NCBI GenBank assembly: GCA_026415505.1
Contig: JAOAGY010000030.1
Location: forward strand, 1-34,718
DNA length: 34,718 bases
From: Chlorobiota bacterium
GTDB taxonomy: Bacteria; Bacteroidota; Ignavibacteria; Kapaibacteriales; NICIL-2
Direction: 5' to 3'
Below, piece by piece: positions 26,424-34,474 of the stretch. The number at the start of each line of letters is the position of its first letter. The first letter of the stretch is position 1. The notes beneath the pieces were generated by a model. The model did not search any database and was not told the origin of the DNA. It saw only the letters and a list, made by a program, of their open reading frames with translations. The translations under genes were made by a program, and so were the position numbers.

Positions 26424-29186
26424 ATGACGCCACGCCTGATCGAAGCGGACTTCCCGCTGCGCATCGTCTCCGAAGAATCCGTGCGTGAAAAAAATATCCG
26501 CCACGGGCACATCTCCACGCTGCACATCTGGTGGGCACGACGGCCGCTGGCGGCATCGCGTACTACGGCGCTGGCGGCGCTCGTGCCCGATGACCCTGAC
26601 CGCCGCGAGGAACTGCTGCGTCTTGTGGCGCAAATCTCGCCGTGGGAAGCGGTCAATGGCAGCGATGCATGGAGCGAAATCCTGCTTGAGAAAGCCCGCG
26701 CTCTGATCCGCCAGGCTTACGGCGGAAGTGCCCCGCGCGTGCTCGACTGTTTTGCCGGTGGCTGTAACATCGCCCTGGAAAACCTGCGCCTCGGATGCGA
26801 AAGCCACGCACTCGACATCAACCCCGTTGCGGTGCTGTTGGGCAAAGCCGTGCTCGAACTGCCGCAGCGCTTCGGCAAACCCGGCGCTGTTGCCACCGTG
26901 CCGCTGCCGCCATCGCACCGACGGAAACGCGACATGTTCGACGTCGAAGACGATCGAAACGCCTCGCCCCTGCTGGTCGCGGTCAAAGCGTGGGGCGAGT
27001 GGGTGCTCGAGGAAGCCCGCCGCGAGCTGGAGCGCTTCTATCCGAAGGACGAAGATGGCTCCATCCCAGTGGGCTACATTTGGGCGCGCACGCTGCCATG
27101 CCAGAACCCGGGTTGCGGCGCGGAAATCCCGCTCATGCGCCAAACGTGGCTCGCAAAGAAGGCAAACAAACAGGTCGCGCTGCGCCTGGTGCCCAACCAC
27201 GCCGCCCGGCGCATTGACGCCGAGATCGTCGGGCAAAACGGCGAAGCGTTAGATTTCGACCCCGACGAGGGCACCGTCGCCCGCGCCAACGTGCGCTGCC
27301 CCTTGTGCGGCGGCACGATTGACGACAAAACCACCCGCCGCCTCTTCCGCGAGGGCAAAGCAAGCCAGCGCATGATGGCGGTGGTGCTGCACACCCCTCG
27401 CCCGCAGCGCGGGAGAGGGGCTGGGGGTGAGGGCAAACGCTACCGCCTGCCCACCGCGCGCGACCTCGACGCCTACCGCGCCGCCGAAGAAGCGCTTGTA
27501 GGGGCAAGGCGCCGCCTTGCCCAATCCTGGGGCATCGAACCCGTGCCGGATGAGCCGCTGCCAGCAGTGGAAACGCTTGGCTTCCGTGTGCAACGCTACG
27601 GCATGACCCGCTGGGGCGACCTGTTCAACAGCCGGCAGAAACTGGCGCTGATCACCTTTGCCGATGCGGTGCGCCGCGCCCATGCCGAGATGCGCGCCCA
27701 GGGCGCCGACCCCGAATTCGCCAAAGCGGTGGTGACGTATTTGGGGTTTGTGGTGGACATGACTGCTGCGTTTTGCAATGTACTGGCTCGGTGGGAGAAC
27801 ACATCCGAAGCCATCAAACAATTGTTCTCACGCCAAGCACTGCCGATGCTCTGGGACTATGCAGAGCTGAACCCGTTCAGCGGCTCAACAGGAAGTAGCG
27901 AGGCAGGCTGGGAATACTACGAGAAAGTGCTTAGCCATTTGGTCGCCATCGGAAACAATGCTGTCGCTGGCTGCGCCCACCACGGCACCGCCACGGCGCT
28001 GCCCTGGGAGGACAACTTCTTCGACGCGGTGCTGACCGATCCGCCCTACTACGACAACGTGCCCTACAGTGACCTTTCGGACTTTTTCTACGTCTGGCTC
28101 AAGCGCACGCTGGGCGACTTGTATCCGGAGCTTTTTGCCACGCCGCTCACGCCCAAGTCGCAGGAAATGGTTGCCGATGCCAGCAAGGCTGGCGGGATGG
28201 AAGAAGCCAAACGTCGCTTCGAGGAAATGCTCACGCAGGCGTTCCGTGAGATCGCCCGCGTGCTCAAGCCCGACGGTATTGCCGTCATCGTCTTTGCCCA
28301 CAAGACCACCGAAGCTTGGGAAACGGTCATCAACGCGTTGCTGGAAGCTGGGTTGTACATGACCGCTTCGTGGCCCATCCACACCGAGATGCGGTCGCGC
28401 CTTCGGGCGCAGGAGTCGGCGGCGCTGGCGTCGAGCATCTACATGGTCTGCCGCAAGCGCACCACAAACGAAATCGGCGAGTTCCCCACCGTGCGGCGCG
28501 AGATCGAAGCGCGTGTGCGGGCAAAGCTTGCGCAGTTTTGGGACGAAGGCATCCGCGGGGCGGACTTTTTTATGAGCGCCATCGGTCCGGCGGTGGAGGC
28601 GTTCGGCAAATACGTCCGCGTCGAGAAACTCTCCGGCGAGCCGGTCGGCGTAGCGGAGCTTTTGGAGCATGTGCGGCGTGTGGTGGCGGAATTTGCCCTC
28701 GAGCGCATTGTGCAGAGCGCGCAGCTCGGCGGCGTGGATGCGCTGACGCGCTTTTATCTGCTCTGGCGCTGGACCTACAACCACGCCAAGGTGCCGTTCG
28801 ACGAGGCGCGCAAGCTGGCTTCGGGCGTCGGCGTGGAGCTCACCGAGCATTGGGGACCGGGCGGGCTGGTGCGCAAGGAAAAAGAGTTCGTTCGGCTCCT
28901 GGCGCCGCAGGAACGCGCGGGCGATGAGCGTTTTGCGCAGCAAGAAGAGTTCGCGACGATGATCGAGGCGCTTCAGCGGGCGTGTCTGCTGTGGGAGCGC
29001 AGTCGCACCAAAGAGCTCGATGAGCACTTGAGCGCAACCTTTGGAGCGAACGAAGCCTTCTGGCAGGTGGCGCAGGCAATCAGCGAAGTGCTGCCCGACG
29101 GCGACAAAGAAAAGCAACTGCTGCAAGGCTTGCTCTACGGGCGCAAGCGCTACGGGCAGCCGCAGCAGGGCACATTTGACATGTGA
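26424..29186 (+). CDS. DUF1156 adenine-specific DNA methylase with Zn-ribbon (COG1743-like)
   Basis: The protein has 920 residues. The DUF1156 start is textbook: [19 protein letters not shown], then [23 protein letters not shown] motif I is [18 protein letters not shown] (107-124) with D131 next. A Zn-ribbon is formed by C226/C231 (CQNPGC) and C292/C295 (CPLCGG). The catalytic motif is DPPYYD at 539-544, followed by [15 protein letters not shown]. The expected product is N6-methyladenine, marking host DNA or acting in defence beside the helicase and DUF499 ATPase. The ATG at 26424 gives the family N-terminus. Residues 324-337 and 359-368 are encoded by palindromic repeats inserted in frame in the linker between the Zn-ribbon and the C-terminal methylase half. 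Confidence 0.93.
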   Translation: MTPRLIEADFPLRIVSEESVREKNIRHGHISTLHIWWARRPLAASRTTALAALVPDDPDRREELLRLVAQISPWEAVNGSDAWSEILLEKARALIRQAYGGSAPRVLDCFAGGCNIALENLRLGCESHALDINPVAVLLGKAVLELPQRFGKPGAVATVPLPPSHRRKRDMFDVEDDRNASPLLVAVKAWGEWVLEEARRELERFYPKDEDGSIPVGYIWARTLPCQNPGCGAEIPLMRQTWLAKKANKQVALRLVPNHAARRIDAEIVGQNGEALDFDPDEGTVARANVRCPLCGGTIDDKTTRRLFREGKASQRMMAVVLHTPRPQRGRGAGGEGKRYRLPTARDLDAYRAAEEALVGARRRLAQSWGIEPVPDEPLPAVETLGFRVQRYGMTRWGDLFNSRQKLALITFADAVRRAHAEMRAQGADPEFAKAVVTYLGFVVDMTAAFCNVLARWENTSEAIKQLFSRQALPMLWDYAELNPFSGSTGSSEAGWEYYEKVLSHLVAIGNNAVAGCAHHGTATALPWEDNFFDAVLTDPPYYDNVPYSDLSDFFYVWLKRTLGDLYPELFATPLTPKSQEMVADASKAGGMEEAKRRFEEMLTQAFREIARVLKPDGIAVIVFAHKTTEAWETVINALLEAGLYMTASWPIHTEMRSRLRAQESAALASSIYMVCRKRTTNEIGEFPTVRREIEARVRAKLAQFWDEGIRGADFFMSAIGPAVEAFGKYVRVEKLSGEPVGVAELLEHVRRVVAEFALERIVQSAQLGGVDALTRFYLLWRWTYNHAKVPFDEARKLASGVGVELTEHWGPGGLVRKEKEFVRLLAPQERAGDERFAQQEEFATMIEALQRACLLWERSRTKELDEHLSATFGANEAFWQVAQAISEVLPDGDKEKQLLQGLLYGRKRYGQPQQGTFDM
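27394..27420. repeat. G+C-rich palindromic repeat inside the DUF1156 methylase gene
   Basis: CCCCTC-G-CCCGC (27394-27405) mirrors GCGGG-A-GAGGGG (27409-27420) around an AGC loop, and the unit continues as GCTGGGGGTGAGGG. This resembles a dispersed repeat seen between genes in many bacterial and metagenomic genomes (read as spurious '[13 protein letters not shown]' peptides on the other strand). Here it is translated in frame as [14 protein letters not shown]. Confidence 0.8.
27502..27522. repeat. Second palindromic repeat inside the DUF1156 methylase gene
   Basis: GGGCAAGGC and GCCTTGCCC form a perfect 9-base stem around a GCC loop, preceded by GTAG. It is of a different sequence family from the repeat 81 bases upstream. 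It is translated in frame as [10 protein letters not shown] (from 27498). Confidence 0.75.
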
Positions 29187-29195
29187 ACATGACCG

Positions 29196-29305
29196 GACCC
29201 TGAACCGAGTTCAGGGTGACAGGCTTTTGTCGAGTGTACGTCCACTGCCTGTCATGCTGAACTTGTTTCAGCATCTTGGAGACCCTGAACCGAGTTCAGG
29301 GTGAC
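29196..29305. repeat. Compound palindromic repeat between the DUF1156 methylase and MNT genes
   Basis: An identical 25-base unit occurs at 29196-29220 and 29281-29305. Each copy is a hairpin (CCCTGAAC-CGA-GTTCAGGG flanked by GA and TGAC). Between them, 29254-29274 is another perfect hairpin, ATGCTGAA-CTTGT-TTCAGCAT. The modules resemble a dispersed intergenic repeat common in environmental genomes that gives spurious 'MLKQVQHD'/'MLNLFQH' peptides. The rest of the 29187-29393 gap holds nothing coding that I can recognise. Confidence 0.85.
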
Positions 29306-29393
29306 GGTGAGGTGATAGTGTTCGAGTGTTGAGAACGCATCACGGTTACGATTGGAAGGCGCAGGTGCCACGTTGAAATTCGGCGAGGAAGCC

Positions 29394-29738
29394 ATGAACG
29401 AGCAAACGAAAGACAAGACAATGAAGCATTCGCGCTCGCGGCGCACGTTGTCGCTGGCGGAGGTTTTGGCGATCCTTCGCGATCTTGAGCAAGAAGCGCG
29501 TGAGCGCTACCGGGCTGAGATCGTCGGCGTGTTTGGTTCCTATGCTCGCGGCGAGCAGCGCCGCCGTAGCGACATAGATGTGCTGGTTCGCTTTCTCGAT
29601 GGCGCTTCGCTCTTTGACCTTGTGAGATTAGCGGATATGCTCGAAGAGCGGCTCCGATGCAAGGTGGATGTTGTTTCGGAGCGCGGAATCCGTCCGGAGC
29701 TGCGCGAGCGGATTCTCAGCGAGGTTGTGCAACTATGA
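29394..29738 (+). CDS. mntA: MNT-type nucleotidyltransferase (MntA-like antitoxin)
   Basis: The protein has 114 residues with the minimal nucleotidyltransferase signature G48-S49-Y-A-R-G-E ... S59-D60-I-D62-V and a third acidic residue at D92 in KVDVVS. Paired with a HEPN protein, such enzymes neutralise the toxin by AMPylating a tyrosine near its active site, using ATP. The ATG at 29394 is preceded by GAGGA (29385-29389); MKHSRSRR at 29421 is an alternative start. The stop overlaps the HEPN start as ATGA, the usual arrangement for this toxin-antitoxin family. The catalytic residues look intact, so the antitoxin should be active even though its partner is shortened. Confidence 0.9.
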   Translation: MNEQTKDKTMKHSRSRRTLSLAEVLAILRDLEQEARERYRAEIVGVFGSYARGEQRRRSDIDVLVRFLDGASLFDLVRLADMLEERLRCKVDVVSERGIRPELRERILSEVVQL

Positions 29739-30010
29739 AACGCGACTGGCGGCTATTCTTGCGAGACATCCTCGAAGCAATGGACGCCATCGAGCGTTTT
29801 GTGGAAGGAATGAGCTTGGAGGACCTCTATCGAGACGACAAAACAGCCAGTGCTGTTATCCGAAAATTCGAGATCATTGGCGAAGCTGCTCGCCACGTTC
29901 CTTCGCATCTACGCCGAGCGTATCCGGACATCCCGTGGAAAGAAATGGCTGGAATGCGAGACCGACTGATTCACGGTTACTTTGGCATATCAACGGAGTC
30001 AAATTTATGA
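29735..30010 (+). CDS. hepT: HEPN (DUF86, HepT-like) toxin, C-terminally truncated
   Basis: The protein has 91 residues, against roughly 110-140 for the family. The fold starts normally (WRLFLRDILEAMDAIERFVEGM, then TASAVIRKFEIIGEAARHVP, then PDIPWKEMAGMRDRLIHGYF). The R75-x4-H80-x-Y82 motif, which carries the RNase active site and the AMPylated tyrosine in HepT, is complete. After HGYFGI the usual DxxxVW... helix is replaced by STESNL and a stop, and the following methyltransferase gene starts within that stop (ATGA). I see no remnant of the missing helix in the next gaps. I infer truncation by insertion of the R-M cassette. Toxicity may be lost or altered. Confidence 0.85.
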   Translation: MKRDWRLFLRDILEAMDAIERFVEGMSLEDLYRDDKTASAVIRKFEIIGEAARHVPSHLRRAYPDIPWKEMAGMRDRLIHGYFGISTESNL

Positions 30011-30999
30011 GCGCGTCATTGTTGCTTCCACGTTATAAGTCCATCGAAACAAGCTTCAGACCAGATGCTGAGATTGTCCTTTTTTCTGGCGATGTGGGTG
30101 AATTCATTGCCCAGGTCCCCGATAATTCGGTTGCACTTGTTGTGACTTCGCCTCCTTACAATTTGGGTAAACAATACGAAAATCGGGTTTCAATCGAACG
30201 ATATTTGAAAGCGCAGGCGCACTTGATCACTCAGCTTTATCGAATCTTGCGAGAAGATGGCAGCATCTGTTGGCAAGTAGGCAATTTTGTCGAAGACGGA
30301 GAGGTTTATCCTCTCGACATTCTGTATTATCCGATTTTCAAAGAATTGGGAATGAGGTTGCGCAATCGAATTGTCTGGAAGTTCGGACACGGGTTACATG
30401 CCTCTAAGCGTTTTTCAGGGCGCTACGAGACCATTTTATGGTTTACAAAATCCGATCGCTACATCTTCAATCTGGATGCCGTTCGCGTGCCAGCAAAATA
30501 TCCCGGCAAGCGGCACTTTAAGGGGCCAAACAAAGGTAAGCCCTCCGGGAATCCCTTAGGAAAGAATCCCTCGGATGTATGGGAAATCTTGGTACAGGAC
30601 TGGGAAGACTTAGTTTGGGATATTCCCAACGTCAAGTCCAACCATCCCGAGAAGACCATCCACCCTTGCCAATTCCCTATTGAGTTGGTTGAGCGCTGTG
30701 TCCTTGCCCTGACCAATGAAGGCGATTGGGTATTTGACCCCTACATGGGTGTTGGTTCGGCTCTCATCGCGGCTTTGATGCATAACCGGCGGGCAATGGG
30801 TTGCGAGAAAGAAGTTGCGTATGTGGAGATAGCCCGCCAACGCATTTTGGATTACTTTAATGGGGTGCTTCGATACCGCCCTATGGGAAAACCGGTTTAT
30901 CAACCTACAGGCAAGGAGAAGGTAACTCAGATTCCTAACGAATGGAAAGAATCATCCCAGCCGCGGCTATTGGAACAACAACAAGGTGAATACAAATGA
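30007..30999 (+). CDS. SPPY-class DNA methyltransferase of a type II R-M pair (probably N4-cytosine)
   Basis: The protein has 330 residues in beta-class order. The catalytic motif TSPPYN (47-52) comes first, then a target-recognition region (about 120-215), then SAM motif I DPYMGVGSALIAALMHNRRA (244-263) with the acidic E267 after it. The SPPY form is common in N4-cytosine enzymes, which suits the BglII-like partner; N6-adenine is possible. GGAG at 29994-29997 lies 9 bases before the ATG. The start overlaps the HEPN stop and the stop overlaps the endonuclease start, both as ATGA. Base composition drops here: hand counts of 60-base lines give 26/60 G+C at 30181-30240, against 37/60 at 32041-32100. 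This points to recent transfer. Confidence 0.92.
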   Translation: MSASLLLPRYKSIETSFRPDAEIVLFSGDVGEFIAQVPDNSVALVVTSPPYNLGKQYENRVSIERYLKAQAHLITQLYRILREDGSICWQVGNFVEDGEVYPLDILYYPIFKELGMRLRNRIVWKFGHGLHASKRFSGRYETILWFTKSDRYIFNLDAVRVPAKYPGKRHFKGPNKGKPSGNPLGKNPSDVWEILVQDWEDLVWDIPNVKSNHPEKTIHPCQFPIELVERCVLALTNEGDWVFDPYMGVGSALIAALMHNRRAMGCEKEVAYVEIARQRILDYFNGVLRYRPMGKPVYQPTGKEKVTQIPNEWKESSQPRLLEQQQGEYK

Positions 31000-31583
31000 T
31001 CATCGCAGGCATTTACTCTTTCAATGGTGGTGAAGAAGTTATCACTTCCCAATATCCAACAGAACTTGAAGAAGTGAAACAAGTGATTGCTGCCGTTGAC
31101 AGTGCGAAATGTAAAACAAAAACCAGTCGGGAAAAGACCATGCCTGGTAGAACACTCTACAGCCCTCGTGATTTGAACAGGGCTTTTAGAGAAGAGTTCA
31201 AATTACGCGGATGGAAAGGTCATAAAGTTCAGTGTGACTATTCCACCGAGTATTATGTACCTGGATTCACTCCCAATACTTCACCTAAAGGAGCTTTTCG
31301 GGAGATGGATTTTGTCAAGAACCGGGTAGGTGTCGAGGTTCAATTCGGCAAGTATGCTTTCATGGTCTACAATGTTTGTGCAAAGATGACCATTTTTCAT
31401 AAACTGGGAGTGATAGACGTGGGCATTGAGATTGTGCCGATCAAATGCTTCGCAGAAGAAATGTCCACAGGTGTTTCATACTATGAACAGTTCGTTTGGG
31501 ATTTGGAGCATCGTGGCGTTGCGGATATTGATATTCCTGTGCTTGTTCTGGGAGTGACCGGCTTGAAGTATGAAGCGAATTGA
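30996..31583 (+). CDS. BglII/BstYI-like type II restriction endonuclease
   Basis: The protein has 195 residues. The core FREMDFVKNRVGVEVQFGKY gives D105-x8-E114-x-Q116, the same spacing as the BglII active site (D84, E93, Q95), where Gln stands in for the usual Lys. The following AFMVYNVCAKMTIFHKLGVIDVGIEIVP matches the BglII/BstYI fold family. Known members cut within GATC-containing sites (AGATCT, RGATCY), so a related site is plausible but unproven. It is translationally coupled to the methyltransferase by an ATGA overlap at 30996-30999. Hand count gives 23/60 G+C at 31021-31080, far below its neighbours. No frameshift is seen. Confidence 0.85.
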   Translation: MIIAGIYSFNGGEEVITSQYPTELEEVKQVIAAVDSAKCKTKTSREKTMPGRTLYSPRDLNRAFREEFKLRGWKGHKVQCDYSTEYYVPGFTPNTSPKGAFREMDFVKNRVGVEVQFGKYAFMVYNVCAKMTIFHKLGVIDVGIEIVPIKCFAEEMSTGVSYYEQFVWDLEHRGVADIDIPVLVLGVTGLKYEAN

Positions 31584-31819
31584 CGTTCGCTCGTATGCTA
31601 ACACCGGTTCATTACAAAAGCAGCGTGCGTGTCCTTAATTGAGAAAGAGCAAACCGAATAAAAAATCGTGATACGCGTAGTAGGACGTTTGACAAGAACT
31701 AAGCATTTCTATGAACAGCGTAAGCCACCAGCAAAGGGTGCGGACATCGGAACATCACCCATTTCAACACGCTTGCCGACACCTCGGCAAGGAGCGTTGG
31801 ATCATTTGAGGATTAGCAT
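31584..31819. other. 236-base gap with an 8-bp hairpin before the DUF499 gene
   Basis: No gene is visible. CTTGCCGA (31772-31779) pairs perfectly with TCGGCAAG (31784-31791) around CACC, ending 28 bases before the DUF499 ATG. No T-run follows, so it is more likely an operator or leader hairpin than a terminator. TTGACA at 31689-31694 with TATGAA at 31710-31715 is a weak promoter candidate with a short 15-base spacer. I looked for the lost end of the HEPN gene here and did not find it. Confidence 0.4.
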
Positions 31820-34465
31820 ATGAACACACAACCCTGGATACACGTCGTTACGCCGCACGAAGACATCCGCCGCGGGCGGCTCGATGAATCGGTCTTTGCG
31901 GCAGACCTGTCGGACGTCGTCGCCGATCGCGGTCCGCTCGAATATCGCGATGCGGCGCTGTTTTTTCGTAAGACCTATCCGACGCAAGGTCTGGTAGAGT
32001 TGCTCTCTGCCGTGCTCGGTCGGCTTTCGGGCAAAGACTCGGGCGAAGGCGTCATCCAGATTCAAACGCCGTTCGGCGGCGGCAAAACGCACAGCCTGAT
32101 CGCTCTGTATCACATCGTCGCGCATGGGCGCGACTTGGGCGATGAGGTGGCAGAGATACTCAAGCGCGCCGGACTCGACCGCGTTCCCGAAGCGCGCGTG
32201 GCGACATTCGTCGGCACCGCTGCCGATGCGCTCAAAGGGAAGACGCCGTGGGGCGAGCTGGCGGCGCAATTGGGACGCTATGAGCTGCTTGCCGATCACG
32301 ACCAGAAGCGCCGCGCGCCGGGGAAAGACCTGCTGCACAAACTCTTGAGCGAAGCACCGACGCTCATCCTGATGGACGAGGTCGCCGAGTATGCCGTCAA
32401 AGCGCGCGACTTCCGCGATCAGCTCGTGGCGTTCTATCAAGAGCTGACCGAAACGGTCAAGGTGCTGCCGCAGTGTGTGTTGGTAGTGACGCTACCATCG
32501 AGCGCGCCGTATGGCGAAGAGGGCGAGCGGTCGCTGCACGAACTCCAGCAGGTGTTCAAGCGCGTGGAGACTATCCGCACGCCAGTCGAAGGCGAGGAGG
32601 TGTACCAGGTCATCCGTCGGCGGCTGTTCGAGACCATCGGGAGCGATCGCGACATCAAGCGCACCGCCGATGCGTTCGTGGCGCTGTATCAGCAGATCGG
32701 CGACGACCTGCCGCGGGAAGTTCGCGAGCCAGCGTATCGCGACCGCATGATGAAAGCCTATCCGTTCCACCCGGAAATCATTGATGTTCTCTTCGAGCGG
32801 TGGAGCACGTTTCCCGATTTTCAGCGCACGCGCGGTGTGCTCCGGCTATTGGCGAACCTCGTCAGCGAGTTGTATCAGAAGCGCCATTCGGCGCCGCTCA
32901 TTTTGCCGGCGCATTGGAACCTGGCAAATCCCGCTGTGCGCGGCGAGTTCTTGCGCCACATCGGCAGCGAGTATCAGGGCGTCATCGCCAGCGACATCGC
33001 CGCAAGCGGCAATGCCAAAGCCGAGCAGATAGACCGGCAGCTCGGCTCGGAATATGCGCGATTCGAGGTCGCCAAGGGACTGGCGACGGTGATCTTTTTC
33101 GGCTCGTTCAGCGGCAGCGAGCGGCAAGGAGTCGGCATCCAGCGGTTGCGGCTGGCGCTGTTGCAGCCCGAGCTACCGCCGGCGATCGTCGGCGATGCGC
33201 TCCGGCGGCTGGAAGAGGAGCTGTGGTATGTGCACGCCGAGCAGGGAATCTATCGCTTTTCCACCAAGCCCAATCTCAACCGCGTCATCGTCGAAAAAGA
33301 AGAGGCGGTTCGTCCCGAGCAAATCGCCGAAGAGCTTCGCGATCGTTTGGCAAAGCTTGCCGGGCGCGAGCTGCAGGTGGTGCTTTGTCCCCGAACACCA
33401 CAGGACGTTGCAGACACGCGCGAGCTGAAGCTTGCCGTGCTCGATCCCGACCGCATGCGCACCGCAAACGACACGGAAACGTTCGTGCGCGAGCTTTTGG
33501 AAAAGTGCGGGCAGACGTTTCGCGTCTGGCGCAATGCGATCGTGGTGCTGGTGGCTGACGGGGGCGAACTTGCCGGTTTGCGGCAGCTTGTCAAGCGCTT
33601 TTTGGCGTATCGCGCCATCGGCGAAGACAAAGCGCTGATGAAGCAGCTCTCGGACGAAAGCCGCCGCACGGTCGAGGGCAAAATCAAGGAGCTGGAAGGC
33701 GGCATCGCGCACCGCATCATGAGCACCTATCGGCATTTGGCAAAAGCTGCCGAAGGCGGCGTGCAGTGGTTCGACATGGGATTGCCCACGGTCGGCGCCG
33801 AGCGGACGCTGGCTGGGCGCGTCGTGAGCTACTTGAAGGGGGAAGACCTGTTGCTCGGCAAAATTTCGCCGCAGCGCGTGGTGCAGAAAGCCATGCGGGC
33901 GGACGAGGCGGAAAAGACGGTCGCCGACATCTGGGATGCGTTCTTGCGCTATCCGAGCATGCCGATGCTGGAAAGTTTTGCCGTGCTGCAAGCAGCGCTG
34001 GCAGACGGCGTGCGCGAAGGCGCCTTCGGGCTGCGCATCGGCGATCGGACCTACTTCCGTGAATCGCTCGCGCCGGATCGCATCGAGCGGGAAGCAGTGA
34101 TCGTGCGCGATGTGGCGGAGCCAGCAGCGCACACAACCGAGCTGGCAGCAGTCGCTGAAGCGGTAACGTCGCAGCAAATCACAGCGGATGCGATGCCGAG
34201 CGTGCAGAGCCTTGCTGCGCCGGCGGCATCATCGAGCATGGGGCGTCGCGTTCAGCAGTATCGTCTAACGGCACAAATCCCCTGGGATCAGCAGTCGCAT
34301 TTCTTCAGTGGGGTGGTGGTGCCGTTGCAACGCGAGAGCGCAGAGCTGCGGATCGTGATCACACTCGAAGCACGCGGTGCTATCGCTGAAACGACGCTCA
34401 GACACCAGGTGCGCGAAACGTTGCAGCAGATCGGAGCTAACGTTCTGCGCGAGGAAACCGAGTGA
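31820..34465 (+). CDS. DUF499 AAA+ ATPase (COG1483-like) of the defence island
   Basis: The protein has 881 residues and no membrane segment. After an N-terminal region (DLSDVVADRGPLEYRDAALF), Walker A reads TPFGGGKTHS (83-92) and Walker B LILMDEVAEY (182-191), as in DUF499 proteins. A helical region with FHPEIIDVLFERWSTFPDFQ follows (RTRGVLRLLANLV after it), the conserved second half of the ATPase module. DUF499 ATPases recur next to DUF1156 methylases and large helicases in defence islands; the mechanism is not established. GAGG at 31808-31811 precedes the ATG by 8 bases. G+C returns to the level of the helicase and methylase genes (37/60 at 32041-32100). It ends 9 bases from the stop of the convergent ndh gene. 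Confidence 0.9.
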   Translation: MNTQPWIHVVTPHEDIRRGRLDESVFAADLSDVVADRGPLEYRDAALFFRKTYPTQGLVELLSAVLGRLSGKDSGEGVIQIQTPFGGGKTHSLIALYHIVAHGRDLGDEVAEILKRAGLDRVPEARVATFVGTAADALKGKTPWGELAAQLGRYELLADHDQKRRAPGKDLLHKLLSEAPTLILMDEVAEYAVKARDFRDQLVAFYQELTETVKVLPQCVLVVTLPSSAPYGEEGERSLHELQQVFKRVETIRTPVEGEEVYQVIRRRLFETIGSDRDIKRTADAFVALYQQIGDDLPREVREPAYRDRMMKAYPFHPEIIDVLFERWSTFPDFQRTRGVLRLLANLVSELYQKRHSAPLILPAHWNLANPAVRGEFLRHIGSEYQGVIASDIAASGNAKAEQIDRQLGSEYARFEVAKGLATVIFFGSFSGSERQGVGIQRLRLALLQPELPPAIVGDALRRLEEELWYVHAEQGIYRFSTKPNLNRVIVEKEEAVRPEQIAEELRDRLAKLAGRELQVVLCPRTPQDVADTRELKLAVLDPDRMRTANDTETFVRELLEKCGQTFRVWRNAIVVLVADGGELAGLRQLVKRFLAYRAIGEDKALMKQLSDESRRTVEGKIKELEGGIAHRIMSTYRHLAKAAEGGVQWFDMGLPTVGAERTLAGRVVSYLKGEDLLLGKISPQRVVQKAMRADEAEKTVADIWDAFLRYPSMPMLESFAVLQAALADGVREGAFGLRIGDRTYFRESLAPDRIEREAVIVRDVAEPAAHTTELAAVAEAVTSQQITADAMPSVQSLAAPAASSSMGRRVQQYRLTAQIPWDQQSHFFSGVVVPLQRESAELRIVITLEARGAIAETTLRHQVRETLQQIGANVLREETE

Positions 34466-34474
34466 GTTCTCCCC

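Noticed and set aside
29196-29305. CRISPR-like array, because of repeated 25-base units
   Set aside because: There are only two copies, each self-complementary, with another hairpin rather than a unique spacer between them, and no cas genes.
31584-31819. Possible displaced 3' end of the HEPN gene downstream of the R-M cassette
   Set aside because: None of the three plus-strand frames shows the expected C-terminal helix, so there is no direct evidence of a clean insertion with both halves kept.
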